From positions 3,337,501 to 3,401,500 of the forward strand of contig CAUEEP010000737.1 in NCBI GenBank assembly GCA_958450365.1: DNA of 64,000 nucleotides, in the 5' to 3' direction. This DNA comes from Mesorhabditis belari (lineage: Eukaryota > Nematoda > Chromadorea > Rhabditida > Rhabditidae). The notes beneath the pieces were generated by a model. That model was not told where the DNA came from. It was given only the letters and a program-made list of their open reading frames with translations, and did no database searches. The position numbers and the translations under genes are program-made. Shown here piece after piece: positions 9,801 to 20,900 of this stretch. The first letter of the stretch is position 1. Each line of letters starts with the position of its first letter.

Positions 9801-12800
9801 GTGTTACCAAGACTTATGGATCAACCTAATCGTTATCTAGTTATCTAGTATAGATATTTGTTTACCGATATGTTTTTTACTGTCGAAACCTCTTTCAGGA
9901 GGTAGTCTTTCTCTCCTCGACTCATCAAACGATTTTCTTGAGGAGAGTCGGTGACAAGAAAATAGGAAATAAAGCACCAGATACAACCATTGATCGCTAA
10001 AGATTTGGTTAAAGATTTGGTTAAAGATTTGAAAGAGGATTTTTTTCGTTTCTTTCTACAATACAGGATGGCTACTAACAAGGGAAGGCCAACTGGCCAG
10101 TCTAGATAATGAAATCTCGCCAAATGCTGGCCAAATGACATCAGCCATAAACCTATCGACGAAGTATTTCACGCTGAATCCGAATCTGCTTTCCGTTTTT
10201 GCAACACAGCACTCTGTCAAACGTTATAAGCGATCAAACTTCTACAGTACTACAGTACTAACTTCTACAGTACTACAGTACGAAGTATCCGCGCGTAGTT
10301 CTTTTTTTTTGTTTATTGAGAATGCTATAAGGATTTATCATTTACAAAATAACCCAAAAAAGGCAAATTTTCTGTAATCTCCGAAAATCATTATAATTTT
10401 ATGAAAAATTGCTTAGTTCTCTAGTTAGGATCCTTTTTTTTTGTCGCCGCATAAACCATTCGACGAAGAATTTCACGCTGAACCCGAATCTGATTTTCAT
10501 TTATGCAACGCAGCACTTTGTCACAAGTTATACACTTTAAAAGTTTTGCAAAGAATCACAGAAAACAGACTCTGATGTTTATAAGTTGACTTACCAGAGG
10601 GGAAAAGATGGTGATCGAGTGGCAGTAGGCTTGAATAAGAGGCAAGGATTCTAGGGTTCAAATTCGGCGTTTGATTTTTGTTTTTTGTCAAGAGTCAAGA
10701 CCTCAATGTCAAGACAAACAAGGGAAGGTCAACTGGCCAGCCTAGATAATGAAATCTGGCCAAATGCTGGCCAAATGCTGACCAAATGACATCAGCCATA
10801 AACCATTCGACGAAGAATTTCACGCTGAACCCGAATCTGATTTTCATTTATGCAACATAGAACTCTGTCAAAAGTTATAAGCGCTCAAAGTTTTGTGTGG
10901 AAAATAGATGCTGAGTTGACTTATTGACTGTTGTCGTTGACTTATTAGGGAGGAAAAGGTGTCGTGTTGGCCTTGTATTCTAGCCGACTACCACTCGGCC
11001 ACCATTGCTTTCCAATCCCTCTTGGAAATCTGCTCGTAAACTCTTGGATGATTCTTAAAATTCCATACAAAACTTTGATCGCTTATAACGTTTGACAGAG
11101 TGCTGTGTTGCAAAAACGGAAAGCAGATTCGGATTCAGCGTGAAATACTTCGTCGATAGGTTTATGGCTGATGTCATTTGGCCAGCGTTTGGCCAGATTT
11201 CATTATCTAGACTGGCCAGTTGACCTTCCCTTGTTTGTCTTGACATTGAGGTCTTGACTCTTGACTGAGTCTTGACAAAAAAACAAAAGTCAAAGGCCGG
11301 ACTTGAACCCTAGAATCCTTGCCTCTTATTCAAGCCTACTGCCACTCGACCACCATCTTTTCCCCTCTGGTAAGTCAACTTATAAACGTCAGAGTCAGTT
11401 TTCTGCGATGCTATACAAAACTTTTAAAACGTATAACTTGTGACAGAGTGTTGCGTTGCATAAATGAAAATCAGATTCGGGTTCAGCGTGAAATTCAACG
11501 TCGAATGGTTTATGCGGCGACAAAAAAAAGGATCCTAACTATAGAACTAAGCAATTTTTCATAAAATTATAATGATTTTCGGAGATTACAGAAAATTTGC
11601 CATTTTTGGGTTATTTTGTAAATGATAAATCCTTATAGCATTCTCAATAAACAAAAAAAAAGAACTACGCGCGGATACTTCGTACTGTAGTACTGTAGAA
11701 GTTAGTACTGTAGAAGCTCTTTGGCTAGTAGAAACTGAAGAATCTTGATGTCTTGGAATGTCTTGGAATGGAAAATTTTGGAATCATGATGTCATACGAA
11801 TAAATTACCAAAGAAGTAGAAGATCGATGGCCATTTAAAGATGGAGAGACAAAGAAAAGAGCTGATTAGTGCAGAGCCACCAGCTGCTAGCTAAAACAAA
11901 ATCACCTCTTGCAAATCATTGTGCTTTTGAGCTTCTCAGTTTCTTTTATAAAATCTGGCTTCACTTTTTCTATTAGTTTTAGTTTGATGATCTTTGATGA
12001 TCTCTTAGCTACTTGTTTTCTGATAAAGAAGGGAGATTTATTGGCATTATCAAAAGCTTCGCTGCAAAAAAACAAAAGAATTAGCGGCAAGAGGAGTCGA
12101 ACCTGCGACCTCTATCTTCTGTTCGTTTGAAAGACGCGCGTGTTAACCACTCGGCCATGTTCTGGTGCAGTGTGATCGCACTTGTCTCTAGCCCATACGA
12201 CCCGGGTTCGACTCCTGCCCGTGCCGGCACTTTTGATTCTTTAAAAATTTGCAAACATTTTGCACAACTACATGAAATTCTAAGCTAAACTAACTATAAA
12301 ACATTTGAAATGGTCCTCTGAGGGCTGAGGAATAGCAGACAAAACAGACAGACGTCTATATTCGTCTATATTACTCCCTTTATATTCAGTAGATCTTGAA
12401 CTGAAATTTGCACTTAAATCAGACTGACTCTAAGCTTTTCACGTTTAAATCCCAATACTTGAGTTCCTGACGAAGTGACAGCAACCATTGTCGACTTCTC
12501 ATTCAACGGATACCATCTTGTCACAAAACTATTGATGCATGGAAGAAGGAAACCCTCAAATCGATGAAATCTTTGAAATCTTTGAAAAAATCGATAACTT
12601 ACATCACATAAACCCATCAAAAGTCTCAATATGAAGAAACCGTAAAAAGATTGATTGGCAGTGATCGGAGAGAGGAGCGAAACAAAAACAAAAAGAATAG
12701 TGGCACCTGAAGTGGTCTTAACCTTAATCCAATCTTAATCCAATCTAAATCTATTCTTAATCTAACCTTAATCAAATCTAAATCTAATCTAAATCAAATC

Positions 12801-13900
12801 TAAATCTAATCTAAATCTAATCTAAATCTAATCTAAATCAAATCTAAATCTAATCTAAATCTAATCTAAATCTAATCTAAATCTAATCTAAATCTAATCT
12901 AAATCTAATCTAAATCTAATCTAAATCTAATCTAAATCTAATCTAAATCTAATCTAAATCTAATCTTAATCTAATCTTAATCCAATCTTAATCCAATCTT
13001 AATCTAATCTTAATCCAATCTTAATCTAATCTTAATACTATTCTTGAAATCTTCAAAACCCACCTAGAAACGTGATCTTCGGTCCAAATCGATCTGTTAA
13101 ATATCCGGCAAAAACAACAGTAAGACATGTAGTGAAGAAACTGGCAGAGAACAAGATCGATTGCATCGATGCATTCCAGTCCAAAGTTCCCTGAGATGAT
13201 TCGATATTTATATTTGTAAGCAAACAAACTTAGCAAGTTCTTGAAATTTCATGTAATTTCTTGAAATTTCATGTAAAATAGATAAAAACCAGGGGTTTAG
13301 AACCCACACTGTATCCCAAATCCGTTTCGATCGTTTCTTGAGAATCGTTTGAAATAGAGACAGAAAGAAACGATTGATTTGAAGATTTAAGGCTCATCGT
13401 ATTTCTTTTCACCTAGAAATTATTAAAAGATTACTAGGTTCTTTTATAAATTGCAACTAGTCAATTGCAATTAGAGAACTGTAAGCTAAAGAAGAAAACT
13501 GATCTCTTGCAAATCCTTGTGCTTTTGAGCTTCCCAGCTCCCCAGTAAAATCTGGCCTCACTTTTTCTATTAGTTTGATGATCTAGAATTTCGAAAGACA
13601 ATCATTTCGAATTTGTGCAAGAGATTCAGCCAGCGTTCACTGAAGATCTTACAGTCATATTAGACTAAAAAGAACTAAAAGACAAATCCATCAAACTATC
13701 AAACCATCAAACATCAAATAACCAGATCCATCATATTCTCTAGCTTCTATAAATCCTTTCAAATGACTAACCATACATGGAATGGCCATATTGAGATTGA
13801 GTCTCATCGACCATGTCGCCCACAATCCATAACTCAACAACATTCCAAAGATAAAACGAAAAGTTTTTAGCGAAAACAATGGATATTCACAATTTGACAT
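6889..13900 (-). CDS. SLC17-type MFS transporter (phosphate/organic anion family), probably incomplete
   Basis: Integral membrane carrier of the SLC17 (sialin/vesicular glutamate/Na-phosphate) group; the substrate cannot be read. Exons seen: 13772-13900 (start MSNCEYPLF, TM1 ending NLNMAIPCM), 13308-13412 (lumenal loop with NQS and NDS glycosylation sites), 13064-13190 (LDWNASMQ...GYLTDRFGPK, the MFS loop 2-3 motif), 12603-12706 (SPITANQSFYGFF), 12459-12554 (LPCINSFVTRWYPLNEKS), 11809-11890 (SIFKWPSIFYFFG), 9881-9996 (VTDSPQENRLMSRGEKDYLL, typical of the family's middle loop), 8203-8295, 7300-7386 (TIAPPYTGIITA), 7163-7227 (IMGNLGNLGAP) and 7119 to 6889 (ISNKWLIVFGVSALLQ). Phases agree except between 9881 and 8295, where TM7-9 sequence is not found and a mariner is inserted. 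The last exon probably contains a 30-nt intron (6998-7027) giving GSGGSAEVLLWA. It may be a damaged gene. Confidence 0.85.
7912..8085. repeat. Minisatellite in SLC17 intron
   Basis: Tandem copies of a roughly 30-bp unit built on TAGTACCTACAATACCTG and CAAGGACCAGTG, one copy shortened. It lies in the intron between the exons ending at 8203 and starting at 7386. Open frames over it are repeat artefacts. Confidence 0.9.
8315..8647 (-). CDS. Hypothetical 110-aa reading frame
   Basis: Uninterrupted frame MEGNLLVKTCL... to NQFVNDNL with ordinary composition (WFYHDDPVFCGINLKNLDGN in the middle) and no signal peptide or membrane segment. It lies inside the SLC17 intron where the TM7-9 exons would be expected, directly next to the mariner at 8692. 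It does not resemble MFS sequence. No family recognised. It could be an exon of a nested gene or chance; the length alone in AT-rich DNA is only moderate support. Confidence 0.3.
   Translation of the reverse strand: MEGNLLVKTCLSVQHLLDDIQFYSKFESILSANIFQRSFIIINEEGIVIFRRKVGYHFVEWFYHDDPVFCGINLKNLDGNSLGLFEKRERNQCNKAIKNLSDNQFVNDNL
8692..9829 (-). mobile_element. Mariner element with transposase N-terminus and internal minisatellite
   Basis: About 40-bp imperfect inverted termini: TTAGGTTGGCTTATAAGTCT at left and the reverse of AGACTTATGGATCAACCTAA at right. The minus strand starts a transposase at 9543: MTDFKNQVRVCLLHGFKLGK, then KAAKSHRDLVEAFG and SESLYRAWFQRF, the helix-turn-helix region of mariner transposases. 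The frame then enters a minisatellite (8910-9415) and the catalytic domain is absent. The right target base pair reads TC rather than TA, so that flank has mutated. It is inserted in the SLC17 intron. Confidence 0.9.
8910..9415. repeat. Minisatellite grown inside a mariner transposase
   Basis: Higher-order array of GTTGGAACC, CATTCCGAAAGC and AGGC blocks in changing order (for example CATTCCGAAAGCGTTGGAACC, then an optional AGGC). Stop codons are absent in most frames, which creates several long overlapping open frames on both strands (NGSNGSNAWFQRFR, KALEPLEPFRKRW). The array begins exactly where the transposase reads AWFQRF, so the unit was probably seeded from transposase codons. Confidence 0.92.
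10236..11705. repeat. 1.5-kb inverted repeat in SLC17 intron 6
   Basis: Left arm (about 10236-10740) and right arm (about 11210-11705) are inverted copies. Both hold the CTACAGTACTACAGTA stretch, AAGTATCCGCGCGTAGTTC, ATTATAATTTTATGAAAA, a CATAAACCATTCGACGAAG block and a tRNA-like piece (A box TGGTCGAGTGG, B box GGTTCAAGTCC). Further copies of the TTTCACGCTGAA unit lie just outside (10135) and in the spacer (10795, inverted at 11060). The layout suggests repeated inverted duplication, not one transposition. No coding function is visible. Confidence 0.85.
12085..12240. repeat. Two tRNA-like sequences, opposite strands
   Basis: On the minus strand (about 12088-12163) a class-II-like tRNA sequence has A box TGGCCGAGTGG, a long variable region and B box GGTTCGACTCC. 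Immediately next, on the plus strand (about 12166-12235), is a second one with B box GGGTTCGACTCC. Acceptor stems do not pair properly in either, so both look like tRNA pseudogenes or SINE heads. Confidence 0.5.
12735..13045. repeat. 12-bp satellite in SLC17 intron
   Basis: Long tandem run of AAATCTAATCTA with edge variants (CTTAATCTAATC, CTTAATCCAATC). It lies between the exons at 12603-12706 and 13064-13190. It is not the nematode telomere repeat (TTAGGC). Confidence 0.92.
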
Positions 13901-15458
13901 TTCTTTTTACAATAGCCAAATTCTCATGGAAATATTAGAAATTAAATTGAAATGTTTTCAAATAAAGAAGAAAATTGAGAGCTCAATTCGTCCATCATTT
14001 CTCCAATATTTCTTTATAGACTATAACAAACCTTTTCAGACTTTTTGAGATCTCAAACTGGTTACTCTTTTTCCGATCCATGATAACAAAGATGATATCA
14101 GTGAAAAAGTTCATATGAAATTGATTTTTAAAGACTTTTTAAACAAAATATAATGCTTGCAGTTAGCTAGATTCATTCTTTGTATTTTGATTTTTATTTT
14201 GAATAAGATTTTTCTATTTTTGAGTAGTCAGACATCCCCAATTCATTTTGTTTACCGTAACACTTCTTAATTTAAACTTTTGATACCCACAAATAGATAT
14301 ACTCACAAAAGTTAAGCTTTTCTTTATTGTTTTTTAGGCTTTAAGGAATTGAAGGCTTTAGATGAAGGCTTTAGATGAAAGCCTTAAATGAAGGCTTTAG
14401 ATGAAGGCTTTAGATGAAGGCTTTAGATGAAGGCTTTAGATGAAGGCTTTAGATGAAGGCTTTAGATGAAGGCTTTAGATGAAGGCTTTAGATGAAGGCT
14501 TTAGATGAAAGCCTTAAATGAAGGCTTTAGATGAAAGCCTTAAATGAAGGCTTTCAATCTCCAAACAATTGATTTCCTATTGATTTTCTAGCAAATTTCA
14601 AATCACAAAAAGAAACCTTTTTTAGTAGTTTTTTTGAAAATTGATCTTCTCTTTAACATTTTTCAAAGAGTTTTTTAGGTGACCTTCTGACTAGAGTTAA
14701 GTTTTAAAACCATTAAAGGTTATGAGATATTTTAGGAAAAGGATGATATCACATCCATTGTTCAAAGTGAAATTCTTTGTGTTTTGCTTTTCTGCTTGTC
14801 TATAGTTAGTGGTGCTAAGACTTAAAAGCGAATAACTCCTGTAATACTCTGAAGATTTCTACGATACGGTGTTGCTTCTAAATTGTGAAACCAAAGCTGA
14901 GATGCTGAAATATCTGTGCATATTAAAATAGAAAATACTAAACGATACGGTTTATTGAGACGATTCTAATATAAAATAATAGAGATGATTAGGCAGAAGG
15001 TCATTCGTTTTGAGCATGATGACAAGATTTGATGGCAAACGGAGATGGTTGCCGTCCAAGGGCCATCAAGATTTAGCTGATATCCATGAATTAGAGTTCT
15101 CTCTTCATCAATCCTCCAAAATCATAGCAGCTTCGGTTTGAAAGAAAAAAATCGGTCTCACTTCTTGAGGCATCTTCGAATTGCCTCCAAAACTCCTCTT
15201 CCATTAATAGTTCATCAGTGGAAATAGCGTTTCAATCAGTCATTAGTTAAATTACGAAACGCTCTCCTTGCAATGCCGTGAGTGATGCTTTTGGTGATCC
15301 CCGAGGCTATATGTCTCGGGAAATGAAAGACGAGTACAGAACATTTCTCTACAATACTTGACTCATTCAGAAAGCCCACAATTATTTGAAGCGTTTGCTG
15401 TATGAGCGCTTTGTCTATTTTCCAAATAATTACCTTTAAATATCTTTAAATCTTCTTT
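13901..15458. other. Upstream region of SLC17 gene, no gene seen
   Basis: AT-rich, and should contain the promoter or trans-splice site of the SLC17 gene. It holds a 13-bp minisatellite. A few codon-like stretches near 15240-15410 are too short to assign. Confidence 0.5.
14335..14555. repeat. 13-bp minisatellite
   Basis: About 16 tandem copies of GGCTTTAGATGAA, some as AGCCTTAAATGAA. Confidence 0.93.
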
Positions 15459-16115
15459 TCAAATTCTCTGGTTTTTTTTGGTTTTGTTTAATAGGCTCAT
15501 GACATACTCACTGACATCATTCGAGTCATCAAATTCGTAATTTTGAAATGAAACCACATTGAGAGCTTTGGGATGAAAGTGTTTTAAAAGAGCTTTCGCT
15601 AACTTTATCGGAATGTCGACGATTAATCGATCAAGAGCTCTAATTCTTGAGAGCAATTTGAGTTTCGCAATCTCCTGAAGATTTCCTTCTGTTGGCACCT
15701 GTTTAGATCGATGAGAAAGACGAAAACGAATCGCTTTCACTAGATTCATTTCATTGAAGGCTTTCCAGAAGAAATCTAATGGAATCGATATCGAGTCACC
15801 GTATGCAGAAATTTTATCAGAGACAATGAAATCAAACGGTCCGTCGGGTGATTCGATTCGATAGTTGATAGGCGACTCTCTTTTATCGTCCTCCGCTAAA
15901 TATTTCTGCTCCAGAAGGCTCAATTCACATTCAATCTTGTAGAATTTTCTTCGAAATCCAATTTTGCAAAGAATTTCTCGCTTCATTTTAGTCGTTTGCA
16001 TAACATTTTTAATCATATTTAATGGAATCGATTTTAAGATTTCTTCTTTCAAACAATATGGAAGTATTGAAAAATTGAAAGGCATCATTAGAAATCGTGT
16101 CAAATATTTGAGCAA
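15459..16115 (-). CDS. F-box-like protein, single long frame
   Basis: 218-codon uninterrupted frame. Near the start, MPFNFSILPYCLKEEILKSI and PLNMIKNVMQTTKM look like a divergent F-box (L-P...L...IL..I....). The following charged region (GPFDFIVSDKISAYGD, KAIRFRLSHRSKQVP, LSRIRALDRLIVDIP) resembles the poorly conserved C-terminal part of nematode F-box proteins. Such proteins present substrates to SCF ubiquitin ligases; rhabditid genomes carry hundreds of fast-evolving copies. The start could be the second or third methionine (MMPFNF). It stands alone between the two transporters. The F-box call is by pattern only. Confidence 0.5.
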   Translation of the reverse strand: MLKYLTRFLMMPFNFSILPYCLKEEILKSIPLNMIKNVMQTTKMKREILCKIGFRRKFYKIECELSLLEQKYLAEDDKRESPINYRIESPDGPFDFIVSDKISAYGDSISIPLDFFWKAFNEMNLVKAIRFRLSHRSKQVPTEGNLQEIAKLKLLSRIRALDRLIVDIPIKLAKALLKHFHPKALNVVSFQNYEFDDSNDVSEYVMSLLNKTKKNQRI

Positions 16116-16906
16116 TGAATGCGAGGAGTGTTATGGAAAGAAAAGGGTGTTCATGCTGGATGTCTGAATTGAGCGAGTGAAAAGAATGAAGAGTTTAGTG
16201 AGAGGAGAGATCACAGAGGAACCACAAATACAAAGCACAACAAAAAACAGCTTTTGTCATGAAATGAGAATTGAAATGTGTCGATTGGTGTAGATATTGT
16301 AAATCTTGAATTCTTCTCAAGATCCAAACAGTTTTGAGTTCAAAAGTAAAACAAATTTATCACCTATGAAAGAAATAAACAAAAACCCTATAAAAATGAT
16401 CTTGAATCAGTCAAAGAAACGATTAAAACGAGTGAAATTTCTGCATAAATAGCTTGCTTAAATTAGTTTAAATACGTATTAGGGTTGATGGAAATGAAAG
16501 CAGCGCTCACATAGGTTTTTAAAAATAAAAAGATTGCAAGTCTCAGCCAAAGTTTTCTAGGTGTTGTATACTCTTCCAAAAGCCCTGAATCTCCTCTACA
16601 AATTAAGGCAAAAAGATTTTGAATTGAATTGATTGTTGGGGACAAAAAGATAAATCCTTATATTCACAATAAACAAAAAAAAGAACTACGCGCGGATACG
16701 TAGTACTGTAGTACTGTAGTACTGTAGAACTTAATAATGTAGTACTGTAGAAGTTAATACTGTAGTACTGTAGAAGTTAGTACTGAAGAACTTAGTACTG
16801 TAGTACTGTAGAAACTCTTTGGCTAGTAGAAACTGAAGAATATTGATGTCTTGGAATGTCTTGGAATGGAAGATTTTGGAATCATGATGTCATACGAATA
16901 AATTAC

Positions 16907-16988
16907 CAAAGAAGTAGAAGATCGATGGCCATTTAAAGATGGAGAGACAAAGAAAAGAACTGATTAGTGCAGAGCCACCAGCTGCTAG
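16907..16988 (-). pseudogene. Stray intact copy of SLC17 exon 6
   Basis: Practically identical to the exon at 11809-11890 (LAAGGSALISSF ... FKWPSIFYFFG), with the same splice acceptor GTTTTAG and donor GTAATT and about 150-200 bp of flanking intron. It lies 3 kb upstream of the gene's first exon on the same strand, so it cannot belong to the normal transcript. A DNA-level segment copy. Confidence 0.85.
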
Positions 16989-17154
16989 CTAAAACAAAAT
17001 CATCTCTTGCAAATCATTGTGCTTTTGAGCTTCCCAATTTCTTTTATTGGTGTAGATATTGAAAATCTTGAATTCTTCCCAAGATAGAAACAGTTTTGAG
17101 CTCAAAAGTAAAACAAGCTTATGACCTATGAAAGAAATAAACAAAAACCCCACT

Positions 17155-17330
17155 TGTAGAGATAAGGAACCGAATTTAGGGAGATAAGGAACCGAATTTA
17201 GAGGGATAAGGAACCAAATATAGAGAGATAGGTAACCGAATGTAGAGAGATAAGGAACCAAATTCAGAGAGATAAGGATCCAATCTTGAAGAGATAAGGA
17301 ACCAAATTCAGAGAGATAAGGAACCAAAAA
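17155..17330. repeat. About 22-bp minisatellite
   Basis: Six to seven imperfect copies of GAGAGATAAGGAACCAAATT. Open frames over it (YLSEFGSLSLQ) are artefacts. Confidence 0.9.
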
Positions 17331-17992
17331 CCCTTGAATCAGTCAAAGAAACGATTAAAACGAGTGAAATTTCTGTCATTTTTGTCCCCAACAATCAATT
17401 CAATTCAAAATCTTTTTAGCTTAATTTGTAGAGGAGATTCAGGGCTTTTGGAAGAGTATACAACACCTAGAAAACTTTGGCTGAGACTTGCAATCTTTTT
17501 ATTTTTAAAAACCTATGTGAGCGCTGCTTTCATTTCTTTAAACTAATTTAAGCCATTTAATATAAGCAATTTAGCTCTAATATTAAATATGATCAATATT
17601 TTTGCGATCAAGATGCTATAGAAATGTTTATGGAAAGAGAAGGGTCATTGACAACAATGCATTTCAAATCGACACTGATCATTCACTAGGTATCAAATTT
17701 CTCATGCTGAAAACATTCTGAACTTTCTTCAAAGTCAATATTTCTTTAATATGTTTTTAGATAAATGATCCTCAGACATTTCTTTTCATTTTTAACCTCT
17801 AACTTCAATAAATCTGCTTGTGAACTTTAGATAAGCTGGATGGGAAATCAGTTACGCAAAAATCAAAAAAAAGCTCGTCAATGTGTTTTTTTGTTATTCA
17901 AGTAACCAAGATTTATTGATATTTTAAAGGTTTAATGATTCCTAAAGTACGTGGTGAATAAAATGAACGATAAGTTGAAAAAAAAAGCTTTC

Positions 17993-20900
17993 TTATTGTT
18001 TTCTCGGTGATGCCAATTCAACGGCGACAAAATCTCGTGGTGCTCCCTGAATTGTTTTATCATTAAATGTCTTCTCAAGTGTAGCCTAAAGATAGAAATA
18101 CACCTTTTCTAGTAGACTCAATTCTTTATTTTTTAGAAAAATCAGAAGGAAATGAAGATTTGAGTACGTGTTTTTATATTTTGAGTTTCTTAAGATAAAG
18201 TTAAAGATAAGATAAAGATAAAGATAAAGATAAGACAAAGATAAAGACAAAGACAAAGATAAAGACAAAGACAAAGATAAAGACAAAGACCAAGACAAAG
18301 ACAAAGACAAAGACAAAGATAAAGACAAAGACAAAGACAAAGACAAAGATAAAGATAAAGATAAAGGTTCTTTGAGATTATCTCAGTATTTAACTGATCC
18401 TATTTGAGGATCTATTTGAGAATACAAAAAATATTCAACATTACCTTCAACGATTGAATAACCTCATCAATTGATCGAGCTCTCGTTTCAGGAAGATGAC
18501 GCCAAATGATGAAAAAGCAGAGAACTCCTGGGAACACAAAAAGAATCAGAATCGTCCAAGCACCTAAGAATTTTTGATTAGATTTTGATTTGTCTTAGAA
18601 ATAGAAAAATTTATTTAATTAATAGTTAAATTGTGGAATCGATATCTCCACTTTTTCATAGTTATTAGATTAACAAGAAAGTCTTTTCATTCAATATTTC
18701 TCTTTAGAAAAGATGAATTTATTTGTTTCTTCAGAAAGATTTTTCGATAAAATTCCTCTTTTTTTCTCTTTCTCTTTCTCTTTTCTATAAAAGAACGTTG
18801 AATTTATTTCAATTATTCTGAAAATGTTTAGTTTTTGGGGAGTGGGACAAATGCGACCTTTTTTTTGCGTACCCGGACATTTGCGCACCTTTTTTTCCGC
18901 ACCTGACCCATTAGCGCACCTTTTTTCGCGTTTTAAAAAAGCTCTAAAAGGCTAATATTAACCAATTTCTATTCCAAAAGTTGTTTTTCTAGATAATTTC
19001 AGGCGTAGAATCGAAATTTTGACATATCAGAGCTTGTGGAAGCGAACGGACGGAGTTATACAAAGAGAAAAATCGACAATTTTCTGTAATTTGACCTACC
19101 CGTTTTGTCTTTCAAATTGGTCTTTCAAATTGATTCCACAAGCTCTGATATGTCAAAATTTGAATTCTACACCCTCAAATTACCTAGAAAAACAACTTTT
19201 GGAATAGAAATTGGTTAATATTAGCCTTTTAGAGCTTTTTTAAAACGCGAAAAAAGGTGCGCTAATGGGCCAGGTGCGGAAAAAAAGGTGCGCAAATGTC
19301 CGGGTGCGCAAAAAAAAGGTCGCATTTGTCCCACTCCCAGTTTTTGAGTTTTTTTTTCTGACGTGAAAAAAGTGAAAAGACTAGTTTGTCGAAATGGCTA
19401 CTTTGGTGTACAGAAAAGTAGCTCTTTTCTGTGAAATCTTATTTAATGTTTCGATTTTGAATATCTCTGATTCTCCTGTCCTTTCTCTAAAAATAGTTTT
19501 GTGTGATAAAAATGGATGGAGCTTTGATCCCTTTGATCACACAAAGCAAAGAAACCGCATTTTGAGCGTGTCCCAGATTCGCCCATTTAACCAAAAAGAC
19601 ATCAAGTCTTCGCAGAGTTGATTAATTTTTATTTTTTTGGTATCAAAATGATCTTTGCACACGTCCACATAAAAGTTATCGATTTTGAGGGCACAATTTT
19701 TCGACCACGCTTAGAACGAGCCACCGAAAGTTGGTGGCGGCGAGCGAGTTGTGTGCGGTGCGGTTTTTTTTTCGATAAAAGGTATTTTAAAAAAATCGAG
19801 TCAGACGGATTTCGATAATTCGTTCTTCACCATTCGATTCAGCACAATTTTCTGCGTCGAATGGATATTCAAACGTGAAATTCTGATAGAGAATTTCTGA
19901 TAGAGAACACCATTTCGCGCGGATGTGCGGAGGATTGCTTTGGATTGCTCTTTGGATTGCTTTTCTTTGGCTTTGAAACACTTTGAAACAACTGAACCAA
20001 CGATTGATTCTATTTTATTTTATTTTCTCACGAGATTAGTAATTGTATTATATTCGGAATAAATATCAAATAATCATTGCCCCATCGGTACCCTCTCACG
20101 CACTGCACACGTTGATTTTTTTTACTTTGTTTCAAAATTGTGATGTTAAAACTGTGAAATTCTATTAGGATTTGATGAAATAAATAAAAATACAGCTTTC
20201 TACTTCAAAAACCCAAAGAATTTTTACCAATTTGATCATAAAGGGGTAAAGTGATTGCCACCAAGAGAAGAGCAATTGTTTGATTTGTGGCCAATGCAAG
20301 GGATTGAGCGATGGCGCGAACCTAGAACAAGTTTAATATCAAGAGAGAACCTCAGAATATAATAATGAGGTTGAATGTAGAGCACTGGGGTTTTAAGTTT
20401 TCTTCTCAACTTACCCTTAATGGCATCAATTCAGAGATGAGAAACCAAGCAATTGGACCCAGGCCAACACTGTAACTCCCACCGTGCATCATCACAGCCA
20501 CAATACAACCAATGTTTGCTGATTGGTAGATGGGCTGAAAGAATTGTAAAAGAGGATGATAAGATGTGAATGATAAAGAGGTATTTTGTGGCTCTTTTGT
20601 GGTTCTTTTGACTAACCGTCAACTCAGCTGAAATCACGAACAGCAACAATGCGCCAAGATTGACGCAAGCTGTTGAGATGAGCAACGTTCGACGCGCAAT
20701 TTTCTCCACCAAAATCATTCCCACACAGGTGCAAAGAGTGCTAAAAGCTTTGATTAAATATCAGGCTTTTGAAATGTACAATAGACTGATTGGGAAACAA
20801 GGGAAAGTCTAGCCTTTTGACTTGACTTTTGACTTGAGACCAAGTGCATCTTATAGAGTCGGTCATGGGATCTCGAATCATTATGATCCACACGCTTCTC

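Larger units (their letters stand above)
16440..17560. repeat. Inverted repeat with copied SLC17 exon between its arms
   Basis: The block 16460-16640 recurs inverted at 17385-17560. Both can be read as CRGDSGLLEEYTTPRKLW and RLAIFLFLKTYVSAAFIS. Between them lies a direct copy (about 16650-17040) of the SLC17 intron/exon segment 11630-11945. Another piece of the same intron (CTTGTGCTTTTGAGCTTCCC) is at about 13500-13560. The repeated frame may be a relic of a membrane-protein exon, but I could not place it. Confidence 0.7.

Noticed and set aside
12735..13045. Possible interstitial telomere repeat
   Set aside because: Unit is AAATCTAATCTA, not TTAGGC.
17078..17327. Repetitive frame YLSEFGSLSLQ
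   Set aside because: Translation of a 22-bp minisatellite.
18086..18346. Minus-strand frame of alternating serine and leucine
   Set aside because: Translation of the AAAGAC/AAAGAT microsatellite in an intron.
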